A stretch of DNA of 64,000 bases from Egicoccus halophilus (GCF_004300825.1 NZ_CP036250.1:2350001-2414000), one strand, 5' to 3'. Counted from the stretch's first letter, positions 26,943 through 37,211 are shown. Numbers and translations are program-made. The notes: a model not told the origin generated them from the sequence alone.

Positions 26943-28300
26943 GCGAGGTCCTTCCGGGAGTCGTCGTCGCGGGCGGGCACGTCGTCGGGTGATGGGGCCA
27001 TGCCGACCCCACGCGGGGTCGGCTTCTCGACGGCCGCGGGGGCGGTCGCCCGCTGCTTGGCGATGTCGCCGACGCCGGTGGACACGGCGACGTCCTGCCC
27101 GGTGTACTCGTGGCCCATCCGCTCGGCCTTGGTCTGCAGGTAGTGCTCGTTGGCGTCGTTGGGGAGGACCTCGACCGGGACGCGGTCCACGATCGAGAGC
27201 CCGAAGCCGCCCAGGGCGGCCCGCTTGCTGGGGTTGTTGGTGAGCAGGCGCAGGCTGGACAGCCCGAGGTCGGCCAGGATCATCGCCCCGGTGCCGTAGT
27301 CCCGCGCGTCGGCCGGCAGCCCCAGCTGGAGGTTCGCGTCGACGGTGTCGACGCCGGCGTCCTGCAGTTCGTAGGCCTGCAACTTGTGCAGCAGGCCGAT
27401 GCCCCGGCCCTCGTGCCCGCGAAGGTAGACGATGACCCCCTCCCCCTCGTCGGCGATCCGCGCCATGGCCAGGTCGAGCTGTGGGCCGCAGTCGCAGCGC
27501 AGCGAGCGGAACACGTCCCCGGTGAGGCACTCGGAGTGCATCCGCACCAGGACGTTCGCCCGGCCCTCGGGTTCGCCGTGGAGCAGCGCGATCGACTCGG
27601 TGCCGTCGGCGTCGGAGCGGTAGCCGATCATGCGCCAGTCGCCGTAGGGCGTGGGCAGCTTGGCGACGGCGACCCGCTCGACCAGCTGTTCGCGCTCGCG
27701 CCGGTGGGCGACCAGGTCGGCGATGGTGACGATCACCAGGTCGTGTTCGGCGGCGAAGCGCTCGAGGTCGGGGACCCGCGCCATCGACCCGTCGGGATTG
27801 ACGACCTCGGCGATCACCGCCGCCGGCCGACGCCCGGCCAGCCGGGCCAGGTCCACCGACGCCTCCGTGTGGCCGGGCCGACGCAGCACGCCGCCCGGGT
27901 GGTAGCGCAGCGGGAACACGTGGCCGGGACGGTGGACGTCCAGCGGTCCCGAGTCGGGATCGGCGAGCACCTGGATCGTGCGCGCGCGGTCGGCCGCGGA
28001 GATGCCGGTGGAGGTGCCCTCGACCGCGTCGACGGAGACGGTGTAGGCGGTGCCCTTGGGGTCCTCGTTGTCGACCACCATCATCGGGATGCGCAGCCGG
28101 TCGAGATCCTCACCGAACATCGGCACGCAGACCACACCGCTGGTGTGGTTGACCACGAAGGCGAGCTGCTCGGGCGTGGCGGCGTCGGCCGCGAGCACCA
28201 GGTCGCCCTCGTTCTCCCGGTCCTCGTCGTCGACGACGATCACCATGCCGCCGGCCCGGATGATCTCGACGGCCTCGTCGATGGTCGCGAACTCGGTCAT
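26939..28300 (-). CDS. ribBA: DHBP synthase / GTP cyclohydrolase II fusion
   Basis: Bifunctional 453-residue enzyme that opens riboflavin synthesis on both branches. Residues about 1-200 are 3,4-dihydroxy-2-butanone-4-phosphate synthase ([39 protein letters not shown] in parts). Residues about 205-400 are GTP cyclohydrolase II with the zinc-binding [18 protein letters not shown], catalytic [11 protein letters not shown] and [10 protein letters not shown] tail of about 50 charged residues is extra. ATG overlaps the ribE stop (ATGA). Confidence 0.97.
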   Translation of the reverse strand: MTEFATIDEAVEIIRAGGMVIVVDDEDRENEGDLVLAADAATPEQLAFVVNHTSGVVCVPMFGEDLDRLRIPMMVVDNEDPKGTAYTVSVDAVEGTSTGISAADRARTIQVLADPDSGPLDVHRPGHVFPLRYHPGGVLRRPGHTEASVDLARLAGRRPAAVIAEVVNPDGSMARVPDLERFAAEHDLVIVTIADLVAHRREREQLVERVAVAKLPTPYGDWRMIGYRSDADGTESIALLHGEPEGRANVLVRMHSECLTGDVFRSLRCDCGPQLDLAMARIADEGEGVIVYLRGHEGRGIGLLHKLQAYELQDAGVDTVDANLQLGLPADARDYGTGAMILADLGLSSLRLLTNNPSKRAALGGFGLSIVDRVPVEVLPNDANEHYLQTKAERMGHEYTGQDVAVSTGVGDIAKQRATAPAAVEKPTPRGVGMAPSPDDVPARDDDSRKDLA

Positions 28301-28950
28301 GCGTGGCCGACCTCCGAGGCGAGGGACGTGTAGGGCGAGTCGACGCCGGCGGTGAGCAGGCGCTGGACGTACTTGGCGACCACGTCGGCCTCGAGGTTGA
28401 CCCGGCGGCCCGGGTGCAGTCCGGCGCCGAAGGTCGTGGCCTCGAGGGTGTGCGGGATCAGGCCCACGCGGAAGCCGTCGCCGTCGACGGACACGACGGT
28501 GAGGCTGACGCCGGCCAGGGTCACCGACCCCTTGGCGACGAGGTAGGGGCGCACGGCCTCGGGGGCGCGGACGTCGACGAACACGGTGCCGGGACGCTCG
28601 TCGCGGGCCAGCACCTCGCCGACGCCGTCGACGTGTCCCTGCACGAGGTGGCCGCCGAAGCGGGTGTCGGCCCGCATGGCCCGCTCGAGGTTGACCCCGG
28701 TCCCGCCCTCCAGGTCGCCGAGCGCGGTGGCACGCAGGGTCTCGGCCATCAGGTCGGCGACGAAGCCCACGCGGCGGCCGTCGCGCACGACGAACGTGGT
28801 GACGGTCAGGCAACACCCGTCGACGGCGATCGAGTCGCCGATCGCGGCGTCACCGACCACCAGTGGCCCGGTCACCTCGAGTCGGGCATGGCCGTCGTGG
28901 CGTTCGAGGGCGGCGACGGTGCCGACCTCCTCGACGATCCCGGTGAACAT
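28297..28950 (-). CDS. ribE: Riboflavin synthase alpha chain
   Basis: Dismutates two lumazines to riboflavin. The 217-residue protein has the two tandem lumazine-binding repeats: [10 protein letters not shown]...DGCCLTV in the first and [12 protein letters not shown]...GVSLTVVSV in the second. The ATG sits in a TGATG overlap with the ribD stop. Some databases call this gene ribC. Confidence 0.96.
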   Translation of the reverse strand: MFTGIVEEVGTVAALERHDGHARLEVTGPLVVGDAAIGDSIAVDGCCLTVTTFVVRDGRRVGFVADLMAETLRATALGDLEGGTGVNLERAMRADTRFGGHLVQGHVDGVGEVLARDERPGTVFVDVRAPEAVRPYLVAKGSVTLAGVSLTVVSVDGDGFRVGLIPHTLEATTFGAGLHPGRRVNLEADVVAKYVQRLLTAGVDSPYTSLASEVGHA

Positions 28951-30062
28951 CAGGCGGCCTCCTCGAGCGGTGCCGGTCGCAGGTGCAGGACGAGGTCGGC
29001 GCCGGCCCCGCCGACCCGTTCGGTCACGAAGCGCCGGCCGGACGGCGGGGTCACGGCCCGGCGCGGGGTGCCCGAGCCGAGGTCGGCGACGTGCAGCACG
29101 ACCCGGTCGACGAGCCCGTCGGCGACCAGGGCGTCGGCCAGGGTCGCGCCGGGTTCTGCCAGCACGCTCCGGATCCCGTGGCGGGCCAGGGCGCGCAACG
29201 CCTCGACGGTCCAGGTGTGGTGATCCGGTGCGGCGACGACCTCGACCGTCGCGCCGGCCTCCTCGAGGATACGCACGGCGGCCGGGTCGGCGTGCGCGCC
29301 GGTCAGCACCAGCGCCCCGCGGGCGACGACCTGCGCGGTCGGTGGCGTCCGCAGGCGTCGGTCGAGCACGACCGGCCGGGGCTGGTGGGCCGCGTCGACC
29401 AGGCGGACGTCGAGCCGCGGGTCGTCGGCCAGCACGGTGCCCGAGCCGACCAGCACGGCGTCGACGGCGCCGCGCCACCGGTGCACGGCGGTCCGGGCCG
29501 CCACACCGGTCAGCCAACGGCGACCGTCCGGGGCGCGCAGGGCGCCGTCGGTGGTCTGGGCGAGTTTCAGGGTCACGTGGGGGCGACCGGTCCGCACCAC
29601 CGACAGGAACCCCTCCAACTGCCCGGCCACCGCCCCGTGCAGCACCGGACCGACCCGATCGGGGCCGTCGACCGACACCCCGCGGGCGCGCAGCAGCGAC
29701 GCCCCGCCGCCCGCCAGGGCCGAGGGGTCGGCGTGGACGTGCACGACCCGCCGCACCCCCGCGTCGGCCAGCGCCGGCGCACACGGCGGCGTCCGGCCCT
29801 GGTGGGCGCAGGGTTCGAGGGTGACGTAGGCACTCGCGCCGACGGCCCGCTCCCCCGCGGCCGCGAGCGCCGCCGCCTCGGCGTGGTGGCCCCCCGGCGG
29901 ATGCGTCGTTCCCTCACCGACGATCTCGCCGTCACGGACGATCACGCACCCGACCGCGGGGTTGGGCGCGGTGCGGTGTCGTGCGGTCTCGGCGAGCGCG
30001 ATCGCCCGGGCGAGCCAGCGACGCTCGACGAGCGGCAACGCAGCGGGCGGCGGCTCGGACAC
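28950..30062 (-). CDS. ribD: Bifunctional pyrimidine deaminase / reductase RibD
   Basis: Second and third pyrimidine-branch steps: deaminates then reduces the GTP-derived intermediate. Residues about 10-150 form the CMP/dCMP-deaminase-type domain with the zinc ligands HAEAAAL and EPCAHQGRTPPC; residues about 160-370 form the DHFR-like reductase (PHVTLKLAQTTDG, DAVLVGSGTVLADDPRL). I place the start at GTG 30062 (370 residues, family length) with GAGG six bases upstream. A longer frame to 30203 would put its start codon inside the conserved 3' end of the FMN riboswitch, so it is rejected. Confidence 0.95.
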   Translation of the reverse strand: MSEPPPAALPLVERRWLARAIALAETARHRTAPNPAVGCVIVRDGEIVGEGTTHPPGGHHAEAAALAAAGERAVGASAYVTLEPCAHQGRTPPCAPALADAGVRRVVHVHADPSALAGGGASLLRARGVSVDGPDRVGPVLHGAVAGQLEGFLSVVRTGRPHVTLKLAQTTDGALRAPDGRRWLTGVAARTAVHRWRGAVDAVLVGSGTVLADDPRLDVRLVDAAHQPRPVVLDRRLRTPPTAQVVARGALVLTGAHADPAAVRILEEAGATVEVVAAPDHHTWTVEALRALARHGIRSVLAEPGATLADALVADGLVDRVVLHVADLGSGTPRRAVTPPSGRRFVTERVGGAGADLVLHLRPAPLEEAA

Positions 30063-30125
30063 GGCGGGCCTCGGCGGCGGGAGCGGCGGCGCGTCGGACG
30101 ACGGGCCGGCGAAGCCGGGGCGGGT

Positions 30126-30193
30126 ACGCGAGCCGCGGGCCGGGCGGCGTCGACCGGCCGCGTGCCGGCACGGGGGCACGGCACGGCTCGCGT
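30126..30193 (-). promoter_or_regulatory. Candidate expression-platform hairpin of the FMN riboswitch
   Basis: A perfect 10-bp inverted repeat pairs 30184-30193 with 30126-30135 (ACGCGAGCCG / CGGCTCGCGT); the 48-base loop can fold into a GC-rich inner hairpin. Five bases of its 5' arm (30189-30193) are also the 3' strand of aptamer helix P1, so the two helices exclude each other. No U-tract follows, so control could be by termination without a U-tract, Rho access or translation. The mechanism is inferred. Confidence 0.5.
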
Positions 30194-30324
30194 TCCCTCT
30201 CATCCGGACTGTGACCGTCGGCCCCGGAGTTCCACCGGGTCAACCGTTGCCCGGCCCGAGGGCCGGACGCGGGGTCGCGGGCTGTGACCGCCGGTAGGGA
30301 CTTCCACCCCTCCCCGGGAACGCG
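30189..30324 (-). ncRNA. FMN riboswitch (RFN element)
   Basis: The minus-strand RNA carries the conserved RFN core in order: AGGGGTGGAAGTCCCTACC, GGCGGTCACAGCCCGCGA, GGTTGACCCGGTGGAA, then GACGGTCACAGTCCGGATGA. P1 is a perfect 9-bp helix between 30316-30324 and 30189-30197. It begins 9 bases after the rpe stop and precedes ribD by about 125 bases, so it would regulate ribD-ribE-ribBA-ribH-helD in response to FMN while sparing rpe. The 3' strand of P1 overlaps a downstream hairpin arm (see the next entry). Confidence 0.95.
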
Positions 30325-30333
30325 TCGGACAGT

Positions 30334-31035
30334 CTAGCCGGCGGCCGACGGACCGCCGTCGGCCGCCTCGCGACGGCCGGCCTCGGCCGCGGCCAGCACC
30401 GCGCGGGCGGCAGCGGGCCGGTCCAGGTGGTCGAACACCGCCGAGCCGGCCACGAACGTGTCGGCGCCAGCCGCCGCCGTGCCGCCGACGGTGTCCGGGG
30501 AGATCCCGCCGTCGACCTCGATGCGGAACCGGGCGCCGAGCCGCTCGCGGGCGGCGACGGCCTCGGCGATCTTGGGCAGCACCTCCGGCTGGAACGCCTG
30601 GCCGCCGAAGCCCGGCTGGACCGTCATGACCAGCAGCAGGTCGATGGACTCCAGCAGCTCCTCGACCAGCGACAACGGCTGGTGGGGACGCACGGCCACG
30701 CCGACCTGGCTGCCCACGTCACGCAGCAGCTCGACCAGCCCGAGCGGGTCGTCCTCGACCTCCGGGTGGAAGGTGACCGAGTCGGCCCCCGCGGCCACGA
30801 CCTGCGGCGCGTAGGTGCGCGGGTCGGTGATCATCAGGTGGGCGTCGAGGAACAGCGGCGTCGCGGCGCGCAGGCTCCGGACCACCGGCGGTCCGAGCGT
30901 GAGGTTAGGCACGTAGTGGGCGTCCATGACGTCGACGTGGACCATCGACACGGCCGGGGCGACGTCGGCGACCTCGTCGGCGAGTCGGGCGAAGTCGGCC
31001 GACAGGATGGACGGGGCGACCCGCAACTCGTGCAC
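30334..31035 (-). CDS. rpe: Ribulose-phosphate 3-epimerase
   Basis: Interconverts ribulose-5-P and xylulose-5-P in the pentose phosphate pathway; ribulose-5-P is also the substrate of RibBA just downstream. The 233-residue TIM barrel has APSILSADFARL, VHVDVMDAHYVPNLTLGP (metal-binding His/Asp), MTVQPGFGGQAF and EVDGGISPDT. GTG start with GGGAG seven bases upstream. Its probable -10 box TAGGCT (31097-31102, minus) overlaps the rsmB stop codon. Confidence 0.96.
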   Translation of the reverse strand: MHELRVAPSILSADFARLADEVADVAPAVSMVHVDVMDAHYVPNLTLGPPVVRSLRAATPLFLDAHLMITDPRTYAPQVVAAGADSVTFHPEVEDDPLGLVELLRDVGSQVGVAVRPHQPLSLVEELLESIDLLLVMTVQPGFGGQAFQPEVLPKIAEAVAARERLGARFRIEVDGGISPDTVGGTAAAGADTFVAGSAVFDHLDRPAAARAVLAAAEAGRREAADGGPSAAG

Positions 31036-31099
31036 GACGATACTCCCACCACGGCGCTGTGGACTCGGCGACGCGCGCCCCCGACGCGCGACGGCGAGC

Positions 31100-32413
31100 C
31101 TAGCGACGCCGCCAGCTCGCCACGTACATGCCGTCGGTGTCGTCGGTGTCCGGCAGCAGCTGGCGCCGCTCCCCCGGTTCGAAGCCGCTGCCGTGGGCGG
31201 CGTCGAACCACTGCACGACCTGGTCGGTCTCCGCCGCGGTCCAGGTGCACACGGCGTAGGTGAGCGTCCCGCCGGCCGCGACCCGCTCCGCGGCCGCGTC
31301 GAGCAGGCGTCGTTGCACGCCGGCGAGCTCGGCGGCGTCGGCGGGGACCCGCCGCCAGCGAACCTCGGGCCGGCGGCGACCGGTGCCGAGCCCGCTGCAC
31401 GGGGCGTCGAGCAGCACCCGGTCGAATCGGGCGTCGTCGGGCAGCGGTGGGGCGGTCGCGTCCCCGACGTGCACGTCGACCTCGACCCCGAGCCGCCGGG
31501 TGGCCTCGCGCACGAGCTCGGCTCGGTGCGGGTGCAGTTCGACGGCGGTGACCCGACCGTCCTCGCCGACCAGCTGGGCGAGGTGCGCGGTCTTGCCGCC
31601 CGGGCCGGCGCACAGGTCCAGCACCCGGTCCCCCGGGCCGGCGCCGGTGGCCCGGGCGACCTGCATCGAGGCCTCGTCCTGGACCGCGGCGCGACCCTCG
31701 CGCACGGCCGCCAACCGGCGCGGGTCGGCGCCGGGCACCCGGATCGCCTCGGGCAGGGCGCCGGGACGGGCGTCGAGCCCTTCCGCGGCCAGTTCCTCGA
31801 GCAGCGCGTCGCGGTCGCCGGTGGCCCGCAGCGTCACGCCGGGCGGGGCGTCGTCGGCCTCGAGGATGGTGCGCGTGCGATCGAACCCGTACCGGTGCAT
31901 CAGGTCGCTGACGACCCAGCGTGGGTGCGCCGTCGTCAGCGCGAGGTGGCCGATCGGGTCGTCTTCGGCGTCCGGCCACGGCAACGCGTCGCGGCGCCGG
32001 TCGAGGTTGCGCAGCACGCCGTTGACGAAGCCGCCGGCGCCCTTGGCGCGTCCGGACGGCACGACCTCGCGGGCGAGTGCCACCGAGGTCGAGACGGCCG
32101 CGCGGGGCGGGACCGAGGTGCGCAGCAGTTGGAGCGCGCCCAGGCGCAGCACCCGGCGCAGGGCCGGTTCGACGGCGTCCAGTGGCCGGGTCAGCACGGC
32201 GCCCAGCGCCCAGTCGAGCGTCCCCTGCCAGCGCAGGGTGTCGTAGGCGAGATGCGACGCGAAGGCGCGGTCGCGGGATTCGGCGAGCCGGTCGACGGCC
32301 GCCGGCACCGCCAGGTTCGCATAGGCGTCGTCCTCGTCGACGGCGGTGAGCGCCGCGAGCGCGGCGCGGCGGGCCGGCAGTCCGGTCGGGTCACTCCCGG
32401 GGCGGTCGCTCAC
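31100..32413 (-). CDS. rsmB: 16S rRNA (cytosine-967-C5)-methyltransferase
   Basis: SAM-dependent m5C methylase of 16S rRNA, 437 residues. The N-terminal NusB-like RNA-binding domain covers about 1-140 (SHLAYDTLRW, FVNGVLRNLDRRRD). The Rossmann domain contains VLDLCAGPGGKTAHLA and the two-cysteine active site LLDAPCSGLGTGRRRPEVRW and YAVCTWTAAE. GTG start overlaps the fmt stop (GTGA), the usual fmt-rsmB order. Confidence 0.94.
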   Translation of the reverse strand: MSDRPGSDPTGLPARRAALAALTAVDEDDAYANLAVPAAVDRLAESRDRAFASHLAYDTLRWQGTLDWALGAVLTRPLDAVEPALRRVLRLGALQLLRTSVPPRAAVSTSVALAREVVPSGRAKGAGGFVNGVLRNLDRRRDALPWPDAEDDPIGHLALTTAHPRWVVSDLMHRYGFDRTRTILEADDAPPGVTLRATGDRDALLEELAAEGLDARPGALPEAIRVPGADPRRLAAVREGRAAVQDEASMQVARATGAGPGDRVLDLCAGPGGKTAHLAQLVGEDGRVTAVELHPHRAELVREATRRLGVEVDVHVGDATAPPLPDDARFDRVLLDAPCSGLGTGRRRPEVRWRRVPADAAELAGVQRRLLDAAAERVAAGGTLTYAVCTWTAAETDQVVQWFDAAHGSGFEPGERRQLLPDTDDTDGMYVASWRRR

Positions 32414-33348
32414 GAGGCGGCACCCGCGCTCGCCCCGAACGACTCGCCCGGGTCGGGGCGGTAGCCGTTGGCGAACGCCTGCCCGTCCATCGCCGGCTTG
32501 CCCTCCGGCTGGACCCGGCGCAGCCGCACGCCACCTTCGCCGGCGGCCACGACCACCCCGTCGGCGTCGCGGGTCACGACCGTGCCGGGCGTCCCGTCGG
32601 CGTCCACCACCCGGGCGCCGAGGACCTTCAGCCGTCGCCCGCGGAACACGGTGTGTGCGCCCGGGGCCGGGTCGGCGCTGCGCACCAGGTCCACGACGGT
32701 GGCGGCCGGCTCACGCCAGTCGATGCGGACGTCGTCGGGCGTGATCTTGGGGGCCAGCGTGGCCCCCTCGGCCGGCTGCGGTTCGGGTCGCTCGCCCGCG
32801 ACCAGCCGCCGGATCGAGTCGACCAGCACCGGACCGCCGAGGTCCGCGAGCCGCTCGAGCAGCTCCCCGGCGGACTCCTCGGGGTCGACCGGGACCTCGA
32901 CGCGGTCGAGGACCGGGCCCGTGTCCATTCCCTCGTCGAGCACGAAGGTGGTGATGCCCGTGACCGTGTCCCCGGCGCGCAGGGCGTGCTGCACGGGGGC
33001 GGCACCACGCCAGCGTGGCAGCAGCGAGAAGTGCAGGTTGACGAAGCCATGACCGCCGGCGTCGAGCACCCGACGCGGCAGCAACGCGCCGTAGGCCACC
33101 ACGGCGCAGGCGTCGACCTGCAACGCGCGCAGTTCGTCGAGCACCTCGGCGGGCCTGGCCGGTTGCCACACGTCCAGGCCGGCCTCGATGGCGGCGCCCT
33201 TCACCGGCGGCGGCACCGGGGTCCGGGAGCGCCCACGGGGCCGGTCCGGGTTGGTCAGCACCACGACGACCTCGACGTCGTCGGCCGCGACCAGGGCGTG
33301 GAGTGCCGGCACGGCCACGTCCGGCGTGCCGAGGAACGCGACGCGCAC
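32410..33348 (-). CDS. fmt: Methionyl-tRNA formyltransferase
   Basis: Formylates Met-tRNAfMet using 10-formyl-THF. The 312-residue protein has the N-terminal Rossmann-like domain starting RVAFLGTPDVAVPAL, the catalytic region VNLHFSLLPRWRGAAPVQHA and GITTFVLDEGMDTGPVL. The C-terminal OB-like tRNA-binding domain starts near 210. GTG start with AAAGG about eight bases upstream. It works with def, next in the operon. Confidence 0.96.
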   Translation of the reverse strand: MRVAFLGTPDVAVPALHALVAADDVEVVVVLTNPDRPRGRSRTPVPPPVKGAAIEAGLDVWQPARPAEVLDELRALQVDACAVVAYGALLPRRVLDAGGHGFVNLHFSLLPRWRGAAPVQHALRAGDTVTGITTFVLDEGMDTGPVLDRVEVPVDPEESAGELLERLADLGGPVLVDSIRRLVAGERPEPQPAEGATLAPKITPDDVRIDWREPAATVVDLVRSADPAPGAHTVFRGRRLKVLGARVVDADGTPGTVVTRDADGVVVAAGEGGVRLRRVQPEGKPAMDGQAFANGYRPDPGESFGASAGAAS

Positions 33349-33418
33349 GAGCTTCGCCTTTCACAGGGTGCGGACGGCCGCGCCGCGGTGCGCGGGACCG
33401 GCGACGGAAACGGTGGCC

Positions 33419-33991
33419 TCAGCGGGGCCGCCGGCCGAGGAGCAGGCCTCCGGGGCGGGGCGGCGTGGGGTCGTCGAGCCCCTGCTCCAGGCGGTACTCG
33501 CGGATGCGCTTGAGGGCTTCCTGCTTGTCGTGCTTGGCGAGATGGTCGACGAACAGAATCCCGTTGAGGTGGTCCATCTCGTGCAGCCAGATGCGGGCGA
33601 AGTAGCCCTCGAGCTGCACCTTCTGCTCCTCGCCGACGAGGTCCCGGTAGCCGACCTCGACCCGCAGCGGCCGCTGGACCGGGTAGAACAGGCCCGGGAA
33701 CGACAGGCAGCCTTCGTCGGCGTCCTCGAGGTCGTCCTCGGAGGCGTCGAGCAGGGTCGGGTTGACGACCGCGCCACCGAGCGGGTTCCCCTCCTCCTGG
33801 GCCACCTCCCAGGTGAACAGGCGCTTGAGGACCCCGACCTGGTTCGCGGCCAGGCCGACACCCTCGGCGGCCCGCATGGTGTCGAGCATGTCGTCGGCCA
33901 GCCTGGCCAGACGACCGTCGAAGTCCTGGACCTCGTGGGCGCGCTGGCGCAGCACGGGGTCGCCGAAGATCCGGATCTCGAGCGTGCTCAC
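33419..33991 (-). CDS. def: Peptide deformylase
   Basis: Metalloenzyme that removes the N-formyl group from new proteins. The 190-residue protein has all three motifs: GVGLAANQVG (motif 1), EGCLSFPG (motif 2, Cys metal ligand) and HEMDHLNGILF (motif 3, two His ligands and Glu). The C-terminus is a basic Arg-rich tail. The GTG at 33991 gives the expected VSTLEIRIFGDPVLRQ beginning. Confidence 0.96.
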   Translation of the reverse strand: MSTLEIRIFGDPVLRQRAHEVQDFDGRLARLADDMLDTMRAAEGVGLAANQVGVLKRLFTWEVAQEEGNPLGGAVVNPTLLDASEDDLEDADEGCLSFPGLFYPVQRPLRVEVGYRDLVGEEQKVQLEGYFARIWLHEMDHLNGILFVDHLAKHDKQEALKRIREYRLEQGLDDPTPPRPGGLLLGRRPR

Positions 33992-34047
33992 GGCGGGGTC
34001 CTGCTCCTGCGGTCGAGGGGTGACGCGCCAGGGTACGGCAGTGCCGG

Positions 34048-36024
34048 TCACCAGGCGTCCACGGGGTCGACGTCGAGTCGGACGTCGAGGCCCGCACTGC
34101 TCCACGCGACACGCAACGGCGCCAGCGCGGCCAGCGTCGCGGCCCGGTCGTCGACCTTGAGCAGCAGGTGCCAGCGACCGTCGGCCGGGACGGGCCCGAG
34201 CAGGTCGTCCCGCTCGGGCAAGGCCTCGCGCAACGGCGCCAACAGCGGCGTCGGGTCGAGGGCCGTGTCCAGACGCAGGACGCTGGTCAGGGGCGGGAAC
34301 CGCAGGACCGAGCGGGTGGCGACCTCGGCCTTCCAGAACCCGCCGGGGTCCCAGGCGGCCAGCGCGGCGATCGCCGGGTGCTCGGGTTCTCGGGTCTGGG
34401 CCACCACCACCCCCGGCGACGGACGCGACCCGGCATGCACGGTCCAGGACGCCACCGACATCGCGAGCCGCAGGGTGTCCTCGGCGGCATCCAGGGTCGG
34501 GCGTCGCAGGGACCCGTCGAGATCGGGCAGCACGACCGCACCGACCGGTCCGGGGGGGCGGTCCAGTACGGACCCACGCGTGGTGACGAGCACGGCCGGG
34601 GGCGGTGGCGCGGGCTGGCCGTAGCCCTCGAGGACGGCCACGGGCACGTCGAAGGCGCGGGCGAGCTCGGCACCGAGTCGGCCGGCGCCGGCGGCCAGCG
34701 GCACGACGCCGGTCTCCCGACAGGCCGGGCAGGGCGGGACGCGCGGCGCACTCCAGCCACAACCGTCGCAGTGCACGGCCCGGCCGTGCAGGGCCAGCGA
34801 CGAGGCGCACACCGGACAGGCCAGCCGCTCGCCGCAGCGGGCGCACACCAGCGCCCGCCCCTCGCCGCGGCGACTGGCCAGCACGACGCCGTAGTTGCCG
34901 GCGCGCACCGCGTCGCGCAGCGCCCGCCAGGCCGTGCGGGTCAGCCGGGCCCGCGGCTCGCCCTCACCGGTGTCGACCACGACCCGGGGGCGGGCGCGAC
35001 GTTCGGCCTCGCGGCCCGGCGTGACCGGCGCGACCCGACGCTCACGCAACAGCCGCCACGCCACCGCGCTCGGGACGGTGCCGACCGCGAGGCCGACCGC
35101 ACCGGCCCGTCGGGCCCGCTCGAGCACCACGTCACGGGCGTGGTGGCGGGGACTGCGACGCTCCTTGTAGGCCGGGTTGGCCTCGTCGAGCACGATCGCG
35201 AGCCCGAGTCGATCGAGCGGGACGAAGGCGGCCCCACGCTCCCCCACCACGACCCGCGCCACACCGCACCGGGCCTCGAGCCAGCGGCGGTAGACCACGC
35301 GCGCCGACGGCCCGCCGCGCAGGTCGACGGCGAGGTCGCCGGCGGCCGCGACCACGGCGTCGGCGACCGGCGAGCCCGGGTCGGGCACGAGCACCAGCAC
35401 GTCACGGTCGCTCGCCAGGCACAGCTGGGCGAGCTCGGCCACGCGCGCGGCGACGTCCTCGCCGGGCAGCGGCCGCCACAGGAACGAGCCGGCACCGTCG
35501 GCGACCGCCGTCCGCAGCTGCGCTCCCGTGTCGCCGTAGGCCGCCCATGCCTCCTGCAGGACGTCCGCCGGCGGTGGTGGGTCGCTGCGCGCTCGACGCG
35601 CCGTGCCCGGCGGGTACCACCCGGCGGCGGCCGCGCGCCGTTCGACGTCGACGGTGCGCCCGGGCAGGGCGTGCCGGACGACGTCGGCGAGCGGGGCCCC
35701 GAACCGGTCGGCGGCCCAGCGCAGCACGTCGAGTTCGTCGGGGCGGACCCACACGTGCTCCCCGAGCAGCCGCTTGACGGGCCGCAGCCGGGACGTCGGC
35801 ACCTCGCTGTCGGTGCCCGTGGCCACGACCAGGCCCCGCACGCTGCGGCCGGCGAAGGCGACCTGCACGCGCTGACCGACCCGGACCTCGACCCCGTCGG
35901 GCAGGAGGTAGTCGAAGGGACGGTCGAGGTGGAACGGTTCCACCTCGACGACGACGCGGGCCACGCGCGGCGCCGGGTCCGAGGTGGCGGCGCGGGTCGG
36001 CGTACCGGCCCGCGCGTCGGTCAC
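34048..36024 (-). CDS. priA: PriA-like primosomal protein N', helicase motifs degenerate
   Basis: A 658-residue PriA homologue. The N-terminal DNA-binding domain (about 20-120, [24 protein letters not shown] in parts) is clear. So is the zinc-binding insertion (about 400-435, [16 protein letters not shown]...CDGCGW...CPAC, eight cysteines). The expected Walker A (GxTGSGKT) is replaced by [14 protein letters not shown] and the DEAH box by [10 protein letters not shown], so ATPase/helicase activity is probably lost. Actinobacterial PriA proteins are known to lack these motifs. ATG at 36024; its start overlaps the metK stop by four bases. Confidence 0.9.
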   Translation of the reverse strand: MTDARAGTPTRAATSDPAPRVARVVVEVEPFHLDRPFDYLLPDGVEVRVGQRVQVAFAGRSVRGLVVATGTDSEVPTSRLRPVKRLLGEHVWVRPDELDVLRWAADRFGAPLADVVRHALPGRTVDVERRAAAAGWYPPGTARRARSDPPPPADVLQEAWAAYGDTGAQLRTAVADGAGSFLWRPLPGEDVAARVAELAQLCLASDRDVLVLVPDPGSPVADAVVAAAGDLAVDLRGGPSARVVYRRWLEARCGVARVVVGERGAAFVPLDRLGLAIVLDEANPAYKERRSPRHHARDVVLERARRAGAVGLAVGTVPSAVAWRLLRERRVAPVTPGREAERRARPRVVVDTGEGEPRARLTRTAWRALRDAVRAGNYGVVLASRRGEGRALVCARCGERLACPVCASSLALHGRAVHCDGCGWSAPRVPPCPACRETGVVPLAAGAGRLGAELARAFDVPVAVLEGYGQPAPPPPAVLVTTRGSVLDRPPGPVGAVVLPDLDGSLRRPTLDAAEDTLRLAMSVASWTVHAGSRPSPGVVVAQTREPEHPAIAALAAWDPGGFWKAEVATRSVLRFPPLTSVLRLDTALDPTPLLAPLREALPERDDLLGPVPADGRWHLLLKVDDRAATLAALAPLRVAWSSAGLDVRLDVDPVDAW

Positions 36025-37211
36025 GAGACCGCGTCGCGCAGCGCGTCGGCGCGGTCGGTGCGCTCCCAGGTGAAGCGTTCGCCCTCGCGGCCGAAGTGGC
36101 CGTAGGCCGCCGTGTCGAGGTAGCCGGGACGGCGCAGCTCGAGCGCGTCGGCGATCGCGGCGGGCCGCAGGTCGAACACCTCACGCACGGCCCGCAGGAT
36201 CGCGTCGGGATCGGCCTGCTCGGTCCCGAAGGTCTCGAGGTTGAGCGACACCGGCGAGGCCACCCCGATCGCGTAGGCGACCTGGAGCTCGGCGCGCCTG
36301 GCGAGCCCGGCGGCGACGATGTTCTTGGCCACCCAGCGCACCGCGTACGCGGCCGAGCGGTCGACCTTGGACGGGTCCTTGCCCGAGAACGCGCCGCCGC
36401 CGTGGCGCGCCATCCCGCCGTAGGTGTCGACGATGATCTTGCGGCCCGTCAGCCCGGCATCGGCGACCGGACCACCGAGCTCGAAGCGGCCGGTCGGGTT
36501 GACGTAGACCTGCAGGTTCGAGGTGTCGATGTCGTCGGGCAGCAGGGGCTGGATGACCTGCTCCTCGATGTCGGGACGCAGCAGCGTCTCGAGGTCGATC
36601 TCGGCGCGGTGCTGGGTGGACACGACCACGGCGGTGACGGCCTTGGGCACGCCGTCCTCGTAGTCGACGGTGACCTGGGTCTTGCCGTCGGGACGCAGGT
36701 AGGAGACGTCACCGGACTTGCGCACCGCCGCCAGCCGCTGCGCCATGCGGTGGGCGAGATGGATCGGCATCGGCATGTACGACGGGGTCTCGTCGGTGGC
36801 GTAGCCGAACATCATCCCCTGGTCGCCGGCACCCTGGATCGCGTAGGGGTCGGTGTCGGACCCGGTGCGCGACTCGTAGGCGGTGTCGACCCCCATGGCG
36901 ATGTCGGGCGACTGCTCGTCGATCGCGACCGAGACGCCGCAGGTGTTGCCGTCGAAGCCGACGTCGGCCGAGTCGTAGCCGATGCGCAGGATGGTGTCGC
37001 GGACCACCTTCGGGATGTCGACGTAGGTCCGCGTCGAGATCTCCCCGGCGATCATGACCTGGCCGGTGGTGACCAGCGTCTCGCAGGCGACGCGGCCGGC
37101 GGGGTCCTCGGTGAGGATCGCGTCGAGGATCGCGTCCGAGATCTGGTCGGCGACCTTGTCCGGGTGGCCTTCGGTGACCGACTCGGACGTGAACAGGCTG
37201 CGGCGGGACAA
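36021..37211 (-). CDS. metK: S-adenosylmethionine synthase
   Basis: Makes SAM from methionine and ATP. The 396-residue protein has [32 protein letters not shown] (ATP loop), [16 protein letters not shown] (phosphate-binding loop) and the C-terminal YGHFGR. The start is TTG at 37211, with AGGAGG five bases upstream. A TAGGCT hexamer (37262-37267, minus) 50 bases before the start is its probable -10 box. No SAM riboswitch fits in the 48-bp gap. Confidence 0.97.
   Translation of the reverse strand: MSRRSLFTSESVTEGHPDKVADQISDAILDAILTEDPAGRVACETLVTTGQVMIAGEISTRTYVDIPKVVRDTILRIGYDSADVGFDGNTCGVSVAIDEQSPDIAMGVDTAYESRTGSDTDPYAIQGAGDQGMMFGYATDETPSYMPMPIHLAHRMAQRLAAVRKSGDVSYLRPDGKTQVTVDYEDGVPKAVTAVVVSTQHRAEIDLETLLRPDIEEQVIQPLLPDDIDTSNLQVYVNPTGRFELGGPVADAGLTGRKIIVDTYGGMARHGGGAFSGKDPSKVDRSAAYAVRWVAKNIVAAGLARRAELQVAYAIGVASPVSLNLETFGTEQADPDAILRAVREVFDLRPAAIADALELRRPGYLDTAAYGHFGREGERFTWERTDRADALRDAVS

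Noticed and set aside
28950-30203. RibD extended to an ATG at 30203
   Set aside because: That ATG lies in the conserved GGATGA end of the FMN aptamer, and the added residues are low-complexity. GTG 30062 has a ribosome-binding site and gives the family length.
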